A stretch of DNA of 64,000 bases, taken from contig CM060732.1 of NCBI GenBank assembly GCA_030704615.1, positions 69,919,053 to 69,983,052 on the forward strand. The letters run 5' to 3'. The notes beneath the pieces were generated by a model. It was not told the DNA's origin and made no database searches. It saw only the letters and a program-made list of their open reading frames with translations. Position 1 is the stretch's first letter; the number at the start of each line of letters is the position of its first letter. Shown here one piece after another: positions 33,721 to 48,232 of this stretch. The DNA is from Takakia lepidozioides. Taxonomy: Eukaryota; Streptophyta; Takakiopsida; Takakiales; Takakiaceae. The translations under genes were made by a program, and so were the position numbers.

Positions 33721-35510
33721 TCAAACATCCACGCGCATTTGCAGATGCAATTGTCTCAGACATCTCCCGTCATGGCTCAGACATCTGTATTCAGCAGTTG
33801 CGTGTGGATGTTTTAGGACCTTACGACTGGATGGTGTTCCGTGACGACTCGGATTGTTTTTTTGTGCTGCCATCCCTTATATAATACCATGTGGATCCAT
33901 CACAAAGCTGGGTTTCTTCAGATTCTCCACCCTTTTCCACAACTTATGCACGACGGATGCAAACCGCTATACTTGGTCACATAAACAGTCCCATCGTCCG
34001 ATACGAAATCTGCAATACACGCCCCCATGTGCATACGCTTCCACCATTTTCGCGCCCATGTTACCCATGGGTTCCTTTAACGAACTAAACTTATGAAGGC
34101 TCTCATGAGTGATGCAGTACGAAGGGGCTAAACGTATCATGACGGATCACAAGCAGAGGACGTTATCGACGACAGATGTCCGCATTTTCCATATTTATGA
34201 CATAGAACCAAACCATAAAACGAAAGTTCCCGAAAGCACAACAAGAAGGCAAAAATAGTGGAAGCATATGCATGATGGTGGCTGTAGTGCCCAGACAGTC
34301 CTCTCATGTTCAAGCACACGCTTCATCATCATCATGAACATCGTGCGCAAAAGAGGAACAGTCGCGTGCATGGAAACGCCTACCGCAACATCGAACAACA
34401 AATAGCCGTCAATAGAGAGCGGCCGGGATTTGGTGGGAAGATCATTGCCATTTTCGCAGCCCTAAAAATGGAGGGCTCGGATGGGTTATGGGAATGGACG
34501 GTGGTGATCCTGCGCCGTCATCGGACTTGATGGCAGGGGACTGGCCAACGGACTGGCGGGCAGACTGCTGGGCAGCCGACTAGCCAGCGGCGGACTGGAG
34601 GGCAGCGGACTCATGGGCGGGGGACTGGCCGCGCGGCGGACGGGGGCACGGGCGCGGTTGCTGTAGCCGCGCCCGCGGCTGGGCGACCGCGCGCAGCATC
34701 GGGCGGGGCGGGCAAGGTGATGGGGAGCCGGGCGTCCGTGCGCGGGGCCCACCGGCCACATCACATGTGCCCATTGAAGACCCTATTATCTTAAAATGAG
34801 AGGCCTCCACTACTCGCTTTGAACCTTCACAGCATAAGATTGGCCTTTAAAATTATTTGTGGCTGTCCCTAAACAACCACCAGTCTGGTGGTGCTGAATC
34901 AGATATCTATACAGAAAACACTTGCATAGTTTCCACAGATCCACCACAATCTGATTGCTGCTTCTTCTTTTGATGTTTGCATCCATTTCCTATGTACAGT
35001 TATTTCCAAGTACTTACAGGACAGCAAAGTCGGATTAGAATACCAAGAAATTTTTAGGCCATGTAGAAAGACTGATCTCACAAAATGCGGACATTTTTCT
35101 TGCAACAATAGCACTACTGTTGTTCCGACTGAGAAAAAATGTGGGGCTACAGGTAGGAGAATGGACGTGCCAATTGAGCACTTCAGATGCACACTGAGCT
35201 ACATGTTAGGAGCACACAAAGGTGCTAGGAAGTATGCAGGACGATGAATCCTGGTAAACCTGACTTCATGCAGTTGACCCGTAGATTTCTTCATCCATGC
35301 ATAAAACTCCTCGTAGACACATTCATGCCATACGTCACCTTCCCGAACGCAGGCTGCATCCCTCTTTCCTTTCCTTTCTTAACTTTTGGGCCATGTGCGA
35401 AGTGATGAGACAATGTCATCAAACCTGCTCCCCAATAGTGAAACGGGGAGAGCGCAAAAGGGACGGGCAAAATAGTGGGGACAAAACAAGCAGCAGTGAA
35501 GTTTGTCTGC
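33721..35510. other. No gene recognised; GC-rich motif tract at 34,524-34,640
   Basis: Most of this stretch lacks coding sense. At 34,524-34,640 GGACTGGC, CGGACTGG and GCAGACTG recur, matching the MULE motif in plus orientation, and GC content rises sharply to about 34,750. Minus-strand frames there are Pro/Ser/Arg low complexity and not credible proteins. Confidence 0.5.
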
Positions 35511-35512
35511 TC

Positions 35513-38582
<3,070 letters not shown>

Positions 38583-39066
38583 AGATCCGAAATCTCAGAG
38601 GTGCTGCGAGCCAACCCTGCAGCAGCCTCCTTGTCGGTGCTTGCCTTGTGCTCACCAGACGGGCTTGCGTGGGCCTCTTTAAGGCTGTCCAGATACCACG
38701 GACATCCATAGTTCGTAAAGGGTTAATATTAGATGGAAAACAAATGCATATTCGAAGCCATATTCGCAATGTATTTGAAATTATTAAGGGGGGGGGGGGG
38801 AATTTTAGAACCCCCCAATACACCATAGTAAGGCACACATAGAGCCCACCCTGAAAGGGAGCAGTATCCGCAAGGGGAAGAGGCTCTTATTTACGCTAGC
38901 TTCAGTTGATGTCATATATATATATATATAGTAAGGCACACACGATGCCTTAGGCAGTGAAAAGCAGAACAAGACTCCTCGAAGGATGTTGAGCACTTGT
39001 TGAACTATCAAGGCCCGGAGGCCTAAGGAAAGAGCCAAACCAATGAAGGCCACGAGAGCCAACAAC
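38583..39066. other. UMPS 5' flank with simple repeats
   Basis: It contains a run of about 13 G at 38,789-38,801 and a (TA)n run at about 38,915-38,930. A promoter for the minus-strand UMPS gene is expected here, but no specific element was recognised. Confidence 0.5.
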
Positions 39067-39074
39067 GAAAGGAC
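39067..39074. repeat. 8-bp target-site duplication GAAAGGAC (left)
   Basis: It is identical to 43,696-43,703 on the other side of the hAT element. Eight bases is the hAT superfamily length. Confidence 0.92.
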
Positions 39075-39108
39075 CAGTGTTGTGCGGGTCCTGCCTTTTT
39101 AAGGAACC

Positions 39109-39290
39109 CGCCAGTTCCGGGTTCGGGTTTTTTTGTGGAGCCTAATCCGGGTTCGAATCCGGGTTTTTGAAATTTGGAAAATCCGGGTCCGGGTTCGGGT
39201 CCGGGTATTTGAACATGGAGTTGGGTCCGGGTCCAGGTAGTTGCTGGAAAATATTAACGGGTTCACGGGTTCGGGTCCGGCTCCTAATTA
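39109..39290. repeat. Left subterminal CCGGGTTCGGGT repeats of hAT
   Basis: Degenerate CCGGGTTCGGGT/TCCGGGTCCGGGT words repeat densely. The reverse complement occurs at 43,535-43,690, symmetrically inside the right end. Confidence 0.8.
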
Positions 39291-39577
39291 ATTGATTAAA
39301 TAAAATTAAAATATTGGAAATATTTAGAAATAACTATTTTTTGGCTGGAAAAAAAAACTAGATCCTAATGGTGAATTTTGTTTTAAAACATGTTCCTTCA
39401 AGATGTACCATGCGAATATATATGGCTCGTTCATATACTACCCACATGATGATACAAGAATTAAAATAGAATTTCAGTTTATCCATCATTCAATCTCAAT
39501 TCTTAAATATGGCCAGAAATGTAATATGCCTCAAGGCTCATAGACTACTATAGAAAGAAGAGCAAAATTCATTCTTC

Positions 39578-41641
39578 CTAAAAAAGTCCAGCTTCTACAA
39601 TCAAATCCTCGTTTTCAGTTATGAGGATCTCTTTTGTATCTAGAAAGTCTTTCATGGAAGTATTTAAGCAACTATGTCGAGGATCGTCTGGCCAATTCTT
39701 ATAGATGCTTACAAGCATGTCCAAATTCTCAATGCCCAATTTGGATCTCCTCAAATTCGTGATGATCCCTGCAATGCTGAAGACCCTCTCTGCCTCAATT
39801 TTGTGAGCCAACAACCCCGAACACTATTCGCGCCAAATACCCCACATATGGAATTTTGGCTTCATGCTCCTTCCACCATGTCAAATGAGCTACAGAATCT
39901 GCTTCACTCACAGCTCTTATTCTGAAATGCATCATTTGTTCTTTTACCACTGAAAGTGCTACTTCAGAATTGGGTCTTTGTATTACAAACAAAGACATGT
40001 CCTCCGCCACAGATGGACAGTCTTCATCATCCATGGTCTGAGGGTTCAGGATATTGAAGCATTTCACAAGAAGAGGAAACAACATCCTGGTATCATACTC
40101 ATAGTGCATCCGCATCTCGTGGTCTTTTCCAACATACTGAGCCAACAATGACAATTTTTTGAACAGAGGATCAAGCATGAGGCAAAGCATGTTGTGAGCT
40201 CTACGTGCCTGGTAGGTTTCCATAAAAGACAAAAATGGCTCCAATACTGCCACCACCTCTTTCTTCATCCGCCATTCCAACAATGCTAGTTCTGTCTCAA
40301 TCTCACCCATGCACTCACCCCCATTGCCTCCTCTAGGATGAATGCGACCTCGGAATCGTGTTGTCAGAGTAATTGTTCCCGCAATAGCATCAGATAATAA
40401 CCAATACCCACGTGATTGTTCAACACATATTCATGAAGCACTAGCCCAAGCGTTGAAGAGATACACTGTGCTATTGCCCAAGCTTGTGGCGTTGGCACAC
40501 GAGACTGAAGTGCCATAGAACTCTGACGTGAATAACAGGTTATGATTGCTTGTTTGAATTCCAAAGTCTCTTAGAAAAGTAGTACATTTGAACCAAACCG
40601 TGTCTGTATTGGTGTCTTGAGTTTGCAAGGCTGCATCCCACTATCGAGGCAAGCCCTCGTCCATTCTTGTCTCCCTTTGCCGTTTTTTTTTGTCCATGTG
40701 ATAGTCTTCTGCAAGTCAGACTGTGCATCCTTGATAGAAACTGTTGTCATGCCATTACACACCTTGGCGTCATTTGTTGCATATTGACAACATTTGGACA
40801 TTGCATGTCCAAAGCATGCACCTATGAATGGCCCATCCAAGCCCAACAACTCACAAGACACCACTGATGTTAGAGTTCATGTCAAAGTGTCAAGATTACT
40901 TCCCTCATCTTTTACATATGCAATAACCCGCGATTTGAGGCCATATTTGGTCAAAAGATCAGCCACATGTGCTGCCAAAGCAACCCCAGATGTATCAGGT
41001 GTCTCAAATATTCCCAACGTGATATGACAAGGCTCCTACTCTGCATTGATGAAATGCGCTATAAGAACAAAAATGTTTGTTCCTGCTCTTGACATCCACA
41101 GATCGAATGTTAAAATACACGCAATGGACTTCGCAAGAACTGAAAAGCTGTACAATGAAGCGGTCTTCTCCACCACTGTTGGCAAAACTTCATCCACAAG
41201 CTTCCTCCATGAGGAAAACGCAACACGTGGATTTTGGTTCAGGACCATCTTTCTCAACCATGGTGAATCCACAAAAGACAAAGGCACGGACTCATTTGCA
41301 ATGAATAGAATCAAATCGTCCACAAACTGCTTTTGCTTCTCATCATGGATTGTATACGGAACTTGACTCCCAAAGTACTTCGCTATGGTCCCTGGAGTAG
41401 GGCCAGGCCTCTTTTTGGTTGGATTACGAGTTACAGGTCTTTTTCTCTCCCTCTCCAACCACTTAGCATATAGTCTCTTGTGTTTTGTATCCACATGCTT
41501 GAGAAGCATAGAAGTACCTTGTTTGCTCTTGTAAGTGATATAACCAGCTTTCTTTCCATTGTTGCAACCATCCGGATGACAAATGACACACCTTAGTGTT
41601 TGTGCATTGACTTGGGCTGTTTGTGCAAGGTTGTTCTCCAT
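39578..41641 (-). pseudogene. hAT transposase, degenerate
   Basis: The N-terminal frame (41,641-41,036) has a BED-type finger (CVICHPDGC...HVDTKH) and FDLWMSRAGTNIF of the hAT core. It continues with stops: TAG at 41,038-41,036 and a TGA near 40,885, through KDEGSNLDTLT and CFGHAMSKCCQYA. After frameshifts, 40,310-39,795 carries FLSFMETYQARRAHN and LTWWKEHE, and 39,814-39,578 the dimerisation end ERVFSIAGIITNLRRSKL. At least two stops and two shifts separate the blocks, so no active enzyme is expected. Confidence 0.88.
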
Positions 41642-42309
41642 GGCAGGTTGTTGGCTAGTGATAGACCTGCAGCAAGAGCACAGACAGGTTCATCAATCAT
41701 ATTCAGAATGACATATTGCCCTCAAATTTATGAATAATAATTTTAAAAAAAACATTCAACTCACTCAGTAATGCAGGTGCGGCTGCCACATTCCGGTGGT
41801 GGACATGGGGCTTGCCTTCTTTCACTTTTGGGAGAGACGTGAATGTAACAAGACAAAAAAATAGGTTCATAAACAAAGTTTCAAAGTCGAGAACAATTAA
41901 ACACAAAAAAAATAGTAAGTTTGAATTTCAGAAACCAGCCAATGAACAACTAAGGGAACAGAACAACCAAATGTGGTTCAATTAAAAAATACACAGCAAG
42001 AAGAAGGGGGGTAGAAAAGAGAAATGCAAGAGAAAAGACAAAGCAAGTAGTGCCCTAAAACCAACTAAAATGGGAATGCAACGTATAAAAAATGCCATCG
42101 TGGAGATTAATCCCAATGCAAAAATCCATACTATAAAAACGAGAGTGTGGATACCTGCGATGGCTGGTGCTTCAAATGGTGGCTCCCTCCTCACTCCCGT
42201 CAAGAGCACACTAACTACCTGCCAGCCCCCGAACAACCCATTATAGATCAATCACTAAAAAAAAACAAAAAAAAACAAAACGCTTGATGATGCACACAAG
42301 TCTAGGCCC

Positions 42310-42860
42310 TGGAGACATCCCTAATGCGGGTACAATACTTCATGTCATTCTGAATATTTCCCGTGCCCGCATGGCTGATTAAGGTTGTTGAGAAGGAGCC
42401 AAGCCCAACCAGGTCATGTTCGAATCTGTTTCCAATGTGTGTGCAAGTCTGGGAGTCTTGGATGAAAAGGGCAAATAGGTGTTGGAAACATCATCAGAGC
42501 AAGAATTGTATCAGCTCATGTCATTTTGATTGTACTATACTCTTGGGCCTATATGCAGGCTGAAACTATTTGGGCTCTAGTACCCCCTTCCCACATCATT
42601 TGTTGATGTCTCCAAAGCCTCATTGTGAGGACCCATGCATTGCCTCTCAGCCATGCATGTGCCAGCCTGGCAGCCCTGGATTAAAAAGGCAAAGAGGTCT
42701 TAGGAGACATCAGCCTGGCACAAATTGTATATTCTGATTCTTATACTCCCTAGCGTGCATGGTTTCAAAACCTTTTTGGACTCCAGCCCTTCCCACATGT
42801 TTTGTTGATGTGTCTCCAAAGCCTCCATCCCACACCAATATTTCCTTTCAGCCATGTGTG
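42310..42860 (+). pseudogene. PPR-gene-derived fragments inside the hAT element
   Basis: Two stretches resemble the 303-bp PPR unit of 11.7-13.4 kb. At 42,393-42,530 it reads KPNQVMFESVSNVCASLG followed by DEKGK and an LYQLMSF relic. At 42,655-42,750 CASLAAL is followed by KGKEVLGDI. Intervening and following bases include CCAAAGCCTC, the reverse complement of the GAGGCTTTGG found in each PPR unit. Frames are broken. The fragment lies within the element ends, so it was captured or nested before the last transposition. Confidence 0.65.
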
Positions 42861-43350
42861 GGTGGGCCAGCCAGGTTCTCTCCGCCCCTCTTCATCACCC
42901 AAAAAAACAAAAAAGAAACAAATAAAATTGACCTTGGATGGGAAACCTACCTAGGATATTGGTGATGGCATAAATGGTCATGGCCTTACTGCTCGTCTGC
43001 CTCCTACACACAACCTGCCAGCCATATTCCCAACCCTTAATCAACCACCACAAAAAGACGAAAGTGAAAAATATTTATTTATATTATTATTATTAATAAA
43101 CATGCATTGTGGGTCAGCCAACCTACCTTCAAGAGTGGTGGGGGCTGGCTGCTCACACGGCCTTACTGCTCGCCTGCCTCCTACGCACACAACCTGCAAG
43201 CAACCCCAACCCTTAATCAAGCACCACAAAAAGACGGAAGGAAAAAACATTGCAAAAAAACATGTTTTGTGGGAGCTGGCCCTACCTTCAACATTGGTGG
43301 GGGCTGCCTGTTGCCATGGCCTCCCTCTCTTGTCCGATCTGCACAACCAG
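42846..43350 (+). repeat. Imperfect tandem repeats of about 170 bp inside hAT
   Basis: Three diverged units share AACCTACCT, GGCCTTACTGCTCG, CCTGCCTCCTAC, CAACCCTTAATCAA and CACAAAAAGACG. They lie 5' of the transposase, in its presumed leader or intron. Confidence 0.65.
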
Positions 43351-43695
43351 AAATACAATGCACATGTTAGCCTGGCGGACCCCGCACGTCCCACTCTAAC
43401 ACACATAAATTCAAAGTGAGAGAGTACATGTGATGAGTTAAGCAAGTGAAGAAGGAGAGGCTCGAGGTCTCCCGGAGTAAGGGGTAAGGGGCACGTTTTA
43501 TTTTTTAACAATTTCTAACTATATATATATAAACTAAAATCCGGACCCGACCCGCCATACTGGCCCCGAGGATAGGGTTCAGCGGGTTCTGGACCCAGTA
43601 GGCGGGTCCGGATTCATTTTAGAAATGAACCTGGGTCAAGGTCCGGGTTTTTTCAGATGACACGGGTCCGGGTAACCCGGACCCACACAACACTA

Positions 43696-43703
43696 GAAAG
43701 GAC
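43696..43703. repeat. 8-bp target-site duplication GAAAGGAC (right)
   Basis: It directly follows the right TIR and is identical to the left copy at 39,067-39,074. Confidence 0.92.
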
Positions 43704-45402
43704 AGACAGATAAAGAGACAATAATTAAATAGCCTAAGAGTGAAACTGAAAGGACCGCACTTATTAACTGGAGTGGAGTCTAGATGCCTTGGAGTTGTGC
43801 TTGACGTGCTTCCAAGAATGTCACGATCAAATTCCCTCAAGGGGGTGGAGGGGACCAGTGTTGGACCGTATATGGGGGCGAGGCGGGGTATCAGCACGGG
43901 TAAGGGTCGCGCAGCAGAGTACTAGACTAGGCGGGTATAAGCAATGGGCAGTACCCCAGTAAGACATATTCGGGGCAGTATAGCGAAACCCTAATACATG
44001 GGCTCCTACATACCAGCCTGACTCAGCTTTGTCGAGACCAGTACTTGCACCCTAAAATAGCAATAACAATATTACAATTTATAATTTTTATTTATTAAAT
44101 TACAAATCCTACTTAAATAGTTTTTTATCTTATTTTCACATTTTAAATCTAGTTCTAATGGGAATTAGTCTTAATACATTTAGCTAGGTTATGGGAGGTT
44201 GGATAGCATGTGAGCAGGCTCACGTGAGCATGAGCCTGCTCATGTGAGCAGAAGAGGATATACCAGAAATTCCTAGAATATTCTTGAAAAGATGCGAGAG
44301 CGAAACTAAAATGTGCAATTTGTGCTCACGAGCAGACTTATGCTTACGTGAGCACAAACAACATGAAGAGAAATAGACACGAGAGAAATAGGCACAAAAT
44401 GAGTCATGAACATGGACGGACACCCTATTTCTGTGGTTTGTTTTCCCGTACGCACAAGCATATAACAATTCGTTAGCGAGATAAAACAATCTCACGTCGT
44501 CTCTTATATGCAAAACCAAACACAACACATTTTGTTTCGTCCACGAAACCATAGGATAATGACCTACGCAGCGATACCTGAAAATTTTGCCGACGAAACC
44601 CTATATTTCGCTGGCGAAATCTAATATTTCGCTGGTAAAACCCATTATTTCGTTGACGATATTTCGCTCGCGAAACTCGAAACCTTGATTTTTTTCGTTA
44701 ACAAAACCCGTTATTTGCCTCATTATATTAAATTGTTGAACTATTGTTTGGTATTTGTGTGTTTTGGATGGTGTTGGTTATAGTGATTTTGTTTTTTTCC
44801 TAATGTGTTATTCTTTTGTAGGATACCAATACTGGAGATATGTGGAACTTGGAGCTTGTAGATATACATTATTGGTGCCTATTCCGCATTAGGGTTTTGG
44901 GTTTAGGGACAGAAATAGGCACAAAAACCCTATAAATGCACCATGTCTCTAAATGCACCATGTCTCTATATCCACCAATGGTTTAATTCCGTTTTGAAAA
45001 CATATAACTCTTGTAACCGCGGTTTAATGTAACATCCAAGATCTACACAGACTATAATTGAAGTGTTTATCAATTTTTTCCCAAAACACTCGATGTCTTC
45101 TAGGCTTTCATTGCAAGTTTAAATAGCCTTCACAATATGATTATTTTAAAGGTTTGACCTGAGATCCTCAAGTCAAAACTTCCTAAAGTCAACCTTCCTA
45201 GGTTTGACATATTCTCCACACTATGACTGTCTCAAACATTTGACCTACTCTCCATAATATGAATATCTTATAAGTTTGACTTGAGAACCTCAAGTCCAAC
45301 TTCCTCAAGTCAAACTTCATCGGAACCTTCCTAATTATTTTAGAAATTTCTAAGGAACTTTCCTCCTTTTATCTAGAACCTTCTAGATTCTACCATGTTA
45401 CA
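43704..45402. other. Non-coding; inverted and palindromic short repeats; chromovirus LTR remnant
   Basis: GTGAGCAGGCTCACGTGAGC and its near complement overlap at 44,208-44,240. ATTTCGCTGGCGAAAT-like palindromes recur at 44,590-44,700. From 45,402 downward the sequence begins TGTAACATGG on minus just after a purine tract (AAAAAGAGGAGGA), fitting the start of the 3' LTR of the relic at 45,416-47,110. No gene is seen. Confidence 0.5.
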
Positions 45403-45415
45403 ATCCTCCTCTTTT

Positions 45416-47110
45416 TCAAGAATCAACGTCCTCGTTGTTCGAATTTTCAAAAGCTTGAATTGTTAATTGAGCATTTGCGAGATTTTTCACCGGTTCCCAC
45501 GTAGCTTCATGTAATGGAAATCCTTTCCATAAAACCAAATATTCCAACACCTCATGTCGCCCTTGTTTATATGTGCGTTTTTTCAGAACACGGTGGACCT
45601 CCCACTCTTCATTTCCGTCTATCAACTCTGGGAAAGGTTGCGGTTCTTGAGTATCTTTGAATATTGGTCGAGGTTCGTAACGACGTAGTAGAGAAACGTG
45701 AAACACCGGGTGGATCTTCATATGTGGTGGTAACTCTAGCTTGTATGCTACTGCTCCAATACGTTTAATGATCGAAAAAAGACCAATAGACCGTGCCCCT
45801 AGTTTTCGCGATCCAATGATGCGTAAGTTGATTGTAAACAACCACACTTGATCTAATTTCTAAATAAAATTGTCTACTTTATTAATTAATAATACCAAAA
45901 AAATCAGAAAAAACATGCATAGGGTTATCCTCATGCGTTCGCTGCCTGACAGGAATGATTATGTGTACGAGCTTTCATAGAAAGCCTGATATCTTTGCAG
46001 GCCTGTGCTTCCTTCAAACATCTTTCCATATCTTGTTCCAGATCCTTTGGGTAAGGCTATTGTTGCCCCATTTTGCAGACCATTCACCTCTAAAGGATTG
46101 GGGCGGGCAGGCCAAGGAGTACCCTTTCTTCACTGTGTATCCAAAGAAATGGGTTTTCTTCTTGTCCATCCATTTCCACTCCCCTGGGTCAAACTGCAGA
46201 TCACCTCGTAGCCTCGAAACAATTGCCTAGTCGCGGCTACCTTGGATAACTCTTCATTTGATAATTTGAACTTTGTAAGAGTTGTTGGCGCATTTGGTCT
46301 TTTTGGTTGACGCGTTGACCGAATTATTGTATGAAAATTCAACCAAAGATAATAACCAATCTCACTCTTCTTGTTCCTCTCACGTAAAGGCCCTCAACAT
46401 GTCTTCAATTGTACGATTCGCTCACTCTGTCTGTCCATCTTACTCAGGATGATATAGCTAATTTGGTTTTAAAAAGACCAAATAGGTTTTTTCAAAACAA
46501 GCTAGTAAATTGGATACCCCTATCAGTAATGAGAACTTTAGATAGTCCATGATAGGAATAGACCGCTTCAAGATATAGTCGAGTTAGTTCGACTGCAGTG
46601 ATAGATTTTGTAGTGGGGCGGATGTGTATCATCTTATCAATTTGTCTACAAATACCTAGTGTCATGTCCTGATGAGGTTTGAGGTAACTCGCAAACTAAA
46701 TCCATGCTCATATGTTCCCAACGTCTGTCTGGTACTGGTAGTGGTTGTAAAAGACCTGCTGGCTTGCAGTTTGTTGACTTGTTTTGTTGACATTTCATGC
46801 AACTTCGAATGTACGCCTCCACCTCGTCTCACATCCGTGGCCAATAAAATGTTCGTTTAAGTTGTTCGAATGTTTTTTTAACTCCAGCATGTCCTGCTAT
46901 CGCCGTTTCATGAACTTCAAACAAAACTTCTGTCTTCGGTAAAGGTTCTTCAAGGATCCAAAGCTTACCTTCCCAGAAAAATAACCCTCGAACTTATGTT
47001 ACTTTGCACTTCTTCTTAACGTCCATGATGTCCTTATCCTCTTTAGAAGCTTTCGCTATCTTGTTCCACCAATCGGGTTGAATGCTGACCTTTGTCCTTG
47101 GGGGGTCACT
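45416..47110 (-). pseudogene. Chromovirus (Ty3/gypsy) integrase and chromodomain relic
   Basis: The 45,847-45,416 frame encodes the integrase C-terminus (KLELPPHMKIHPVFHVSLLR) and a chromodomain (WEVHRVLKKR, YLVLWKGFPLHEATWEP), which in this family targets integration by binding modified histone. From 47,110 to about 46,380, in shifted frames with many stops, integrase N-terminal sense appears (HETAIAGHAGVKKTF, YWPRM, MKCQQNKS) and then RGIQFTSLF. Stops and shifts show an old, inactive copy. No reverse transcriptase is present. Confidence 0.8.
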
Positions 47111-47692
47111 CCCAGTATTTTCAAAACCACGTGAGAACAAATATAGGGTGTGATTTATTTTTTTGAGGTAAATTTAAAAAAAAAATTACTTAGAAAATAT
47201 GGTAGGGCAATATCATTTCACCCAATTTTTTTTTAAAGAAGTGTCACCAAAAATCCAGAGTTTTATTTAAAAAATTAATGTAATAAAAGATTTTATCTAC
47301 AGTATAATATATCCATCATTGCGAAGTTTCTCATATTTCATCCAACTCTAATCCATCAGGATGAAATCAGGTAGAGTCACCTGAAGTTCAAATATGATTC
47401 CAGTGATACACAGTGGATTGATATTGATATCATAATCTCAACAGTGACTATGACATTTGAACCATCTCAAAATTTGTCCTCTTTAGATCCAAATGATGCT
47501 GCGGCTTTGAATGAGTTTGTGGCTAATGAAAATTAAAAAATTTCTTGGGTTCGGCATTTGATTTATGTTATATGAAATGTACTTGTTTGTGTACATGCTT
47601 TGAAATTTTGTAATTATTTAAAAGGACAATTTAAAATAGGGTCTAATTAATTGTTGCAAAAAAAATTATAAAAAAACCTAGGATGTTAGATG
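47111..47692. other. AT-rich, no gene recognised
   Basis: Long A/T runs with no coding sense. Confidence 0.45.
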
Positions 47693-48232
47693 TTGTGCAC
47701 CTAAGCATCGTGCCACAACATACATTGCTATCTACCACACAATCTAAGCACACAATCCTAGAAAGCTATACCACAATGATAATAGAAGTGAACATAATGG
47801 AAACCCTCCACTCATGAATCCACTCAATCACATAAAGTAAGTCAAGCTAAGGGCACCCTTGTTAAGGGAATCCACCCTACAAAGCCCTCACCACACTCCC
47901 TCTCAATACCTAGAGCTATGGAGGTGAGAGAGGCTCATGGAGGCTCAACTACAAGAAGATGAGCCTCCTCCATCCTCACAAGTGGAAAACCTATCCCCAT
48001 GTCCCAAGTGAGGCTCGACGCCTCACTTGGCATGTGAGACCAAATGAAGTCCCAACACACAAAATATAAATATAAATATCTAAAATGTCCTAGTTAACTA
48101 GAAGTAGGTAATTCTAGATAACCATGACTAAAACCATGACAGCTGTCGTGCACCTAAGCATCGTGCCACAACATACATCGTTGTCCACCACACAATCTAA
48201 GCACACAATCCTAGAAAGCTATACCACAATCG
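47693..48232 (-). repeat. LTR-like segment with 85-bp direct repeats at both ends
   Basis: GCACCTAAGCATCGTGCC through GAAAGCTATACCACAAT occurs at 47,693-47,779 and 48,148-48,232. On minus, a purine tract (AAGGGGGGCG, 48,240-48,231) is followed by TGTGGTATAGC, as at the start of a 3' LTR. It is therefore probably the 3' LTR region of the outer gypsy element. The left limit is unclear. Confidence 0.5.

Larger units (their letters stand above)
39075..43695 (-). mobile_element. Complete hAT element (4,621 bp)
   Basis: The ends are CAGTGTTGTGCGGGTCC and, on the opposite strand at the right, TAGTGTTGTGTGGGTCC. They match the hAT TIR pattern (C/T)AGNG and are flanked by the perfect duplication GAAAGGAC. 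Subterminal arrays of CGGGTTCGGGTCCGGGT (39,109-39,290) and their complement (43,535-43,690) are likely transposase-binding repeats. Inside are a broken transposase on minus, a PPR-derived fragment and tandem repeats. The ends are intact, so it could still move if transposase were supplied. Confidence 0.93.

Noticed and set aside
34486-34810. Pro/Ser/Arg-rich minus-strand ORFs
   Set aside because: Low complexity from the GC-rich motif block, with no protein-family sense.
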